The notes under the pieces were generated by a model, which had not been told where the DNA came from, ran no database searches, and saw only the letters and a program-made list of their open reading frames with translations. From assembly GCF_963675165.1 (NCBI RefSeq), contig NC_087378.1, forward strand, positions 5,885,205 to 5,949,204: 64,000 nucleotides of DNA. The letters are read 5' to 3'. The translations under genes were made by a program, and so were the position numbers. Source of the stretch: Halichondria panicea (taxonomy: Eukaryota; Porifera; Demospongiae; Suberitida; Halichondriidae). This document shows, one piece after another, positions 62,345-64,000 of the stretch (within the stretch, counting starts at the first letter, position 1; every line of letters starts with the position of its first letter).

Positions 62345-64000
62345 TTAGGTACACATAACTTTAGTGAGTTTTATAGGAGTTATCTTAGCACAGTTTATGC
62401 CTCTATGAGTTGCTTTCTCCGGCTTTACAAACAGTCCATGGTTGGGCTTGCAGCTGAAGTAACGCGTTCCTTGTACTGAGCCATCGTTCTTCCCATCTGT
62501 AAAGCAGAGAATTATACAATGTAACCATAGTTCTCATACTGATTACATGTACAAATAACTGTATATATAAATCATGAATATGAATGAACATGAATGCTAG
62601 CGCCTCCTAAATTTGCCTAGCAACCTGGTATCCAACATTGGAGTCATGGTATGATACTAATAAGAAAATCCAAAACACAGTGATATGTGTAGGTCAGTAA
62701 GCTCACTCACTTGGCTTTCGTAGTTCCACTCCGAGCCAGATGCTGCCTGGGGCAAACTCTGTCTCTCCAATAAACCTGATAATGCCCATCTCCTTATTAG
62801 CAAAAACACTCATCCCATCCTCCAGTATAAGGTCAGAGGACATTGAAAACAAAAGGGGGGCAGGTGAAGAGGACCCGCTACCGGCAGTTGTGAGACGACC
62901 CTTTGATCGAGGGGTGGACCTGAGTACAGTGTATGAGACAGAGTTAGAAGTTTGGAAAGAAAGACATATCACCATAAACCACACTCTTCAAAATACATAG
63001 CCCACAGCAGCATAAGATGTGTGTGGGGGGGGGGGGGGGGCAATGTATGATGAAACTAGCTCTCCATGTGTAAATCAGGGGGCATGTTCTACAACTGTCC
63101 TATACATACACATGTACATGTATGATACTGTGTAGTACCCTCCCCCACAATTGTTGTAGAATAATGATATCATTATGCCTCGGTGCGCATGCGCAAGCGA
63201 GGTATACGGTAGTGTGTTTGTGTGTCTGTGTGTGTGTCTGTGTGTCTGTCTGTGTAGACTGCTACAGCTGCTCAAGGATGAATCAAGTGCAAGTAAGAGT
63301 TTCTATAGGCTTCTAGTCATGTTTACTTGGATTTTAATTCGTGGATTTGCAAAATAATGCTTTGTTCTCGAGTTATACCTAGTTTTGCTTACTTGGAATG
63401 CCATTGCAGCCTTTTCAGAAGAGCACGTAGCCAAACTTGTTTACCGAGTGTTGCTACTCTACTTAGTAGTTAGCTCTGCACTAAAACGCTAGCTATTGGT
63501 AGCTGCAAGAGTGAGAAGAGAGCTGCAAGGCTCTGCTAATGCAGCCATTAATTTTAGACTTGAACTTTTGGCATAGATCGTTTTTAACAATAATAATGGT
63601 CGATAATTACCCACTCTGTGAATTTTTGCATGCAGCAAAATTATCAAAGCTATTAGTAGCTTTATGTTATGTAGCTTTGGGATCTTCACCGAGGCATCAG
63701 CACCTGCGGTGCTTTCATTAACCAATGACTACACATTTAACCACAATCATAACCTTCCTCCCCAAATGACACCCCTACCTATTGGAGGAAGTCCCTCTTC
63801 GTCTTGCTGAGGGAGAGGCAGCGTGTGAAGAAGCAGAAGCATCACTCAACCCACTGGTGCCGTTTGTACTTGTTGAGAAGCCTTGACTAGCCGCCCCTGA
63901 AGAGGAGTAGTCTGTGGACTCATTGCTACTGCTACTGGGAGTAGGGTTGGTTGACGAGGGGTTGGACTTGATAAGGGTAGGATCAAGCTTCGTTTGAAAA
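62345..64000 (-). CDS. CAP-Gly domain protein, C-terminal part; 5' end off right edge
   Basis: Exons 63779 to beyond 64000, 62711-62919, 62345-62496. GT-AG, in phase. The visible upstream exon is a Ser/Thr/Asn-rich linker (SSSSNESTDYSSSGAASQGF) ending RRRGTSSNR. The second begins the CAP-Gly fold (GIIRFIGETEFAPGSIWLGV). The third has the diagnostic GKNDGSVQGTRYFSC and HGLFVKPEKA, then a basic tail ending KLTKVMCT before TAA. CAP-Gly domains bind the C-terminal EEY/F of tubulin and EB proteins. A C-terminal CAP-Gly after a Ser-rich stretch is seen in KIF13B-like kinesins and in CLIP relatives. The available part does not decide which. The intron 62920-63778 contains element J copy 2 and a G-run. 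Confidence 0.85.
63171..63722 (+). mobile_element. Element J, copy 2
   Basis: ATTATGCCTCGGTGCGCATG at the left and CACCGAGGCATCAGCACCTG at the right. Inverted duplicate of 59688-60228, lying in an intron of the CAP-Gly gene. Confidence 0.88.

Overview
The window is animal nuclear DNA. Genes are split by many short GT-AG introns (often 50-400 bp), there are long intergenic and intronic stretches of fold-back repeats, and the gene set is metazoan (UBL7, CCDC138, FHIP2A, ALG3, astacin-CUB-EGF, TRAF). AT-rich spacers, very dense MITE-like elements with TA-rich ends, and secreted proteins with ILEI, CUB and EGF domains fit an early-branching invertebrate. A demosponge is my best guess, but that is inference and no single base proves it. 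Short interstitial TTAGGG-type tracts (CTAACCC on the plus strand) are also present.

Left third (1-32.4 kb), conserved housekeeping genes. FHIP2A/FAM160B1 (minus, runs off the left edge) lies just downstream of ALG3 (minus). ALG3 is divergent from UBL7 (plus) with only 177 bp between start codons. An intronless Golgi-type glycosyltransferase-like ORF (minus) follows. After a repeat-rich gap comes a many-exon gene of unknown name (minus) with a CHORD-like zinc motif at its N-terminus and a SKICH-like domain at its C-terminus. A DNAJB12/14-type ER-membrane J-protein (minus) is divergent from CCDC138 (plus). An intronless P-loop sulfotransferase-like gene sits antisense inside an intron of CCDC138. 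I rebuilt most of these by splicing exons by eye; reading phase is kept across nearly all junctions and the exceptions are stated.

Middle (32.4-44 kb), secreted proteases. A degraded ILEI-domain relic on the plus strand precedes a minus-strand gene that joins a proteinase-K-like subtilase (I9 propeptide, S8 domain with an intact catalytic triad), a CUB-like domain and five ILEI (FAM3/GG) domains. I think this is the most novel architecture here. Next to it is a minus-strand astacin metalloprotease with CUB, two EGF, Thr/Pro-rich and CUB segments.

Right third (44-64 kb), mobile-element territory. A decayed KDZ-type DNA transposase (plus) converges with a homeodomain plus HMG-box gene (minus). 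Both lie between short inverted ends (44248 and 54805) flanked by CTAGA. Immediately right is a 2.1 kb element with ~70 bp terminal inverted repeats and a perfect 9 bp target duplication; it carries a RecQ-like helicase with one internal stop and an antisense zinc-finger ORF. Then come several MITEs, a TRAF (RING, TRAF zinc fingers, MATH) copy broken by two frameshifts and bracketed by inverted copies of a ~545 bp element, and a CAP-Gly gene (minus) running off the right edge.

All gene calls rest on reading conserved motifs from memory of the families; no database search was possible.
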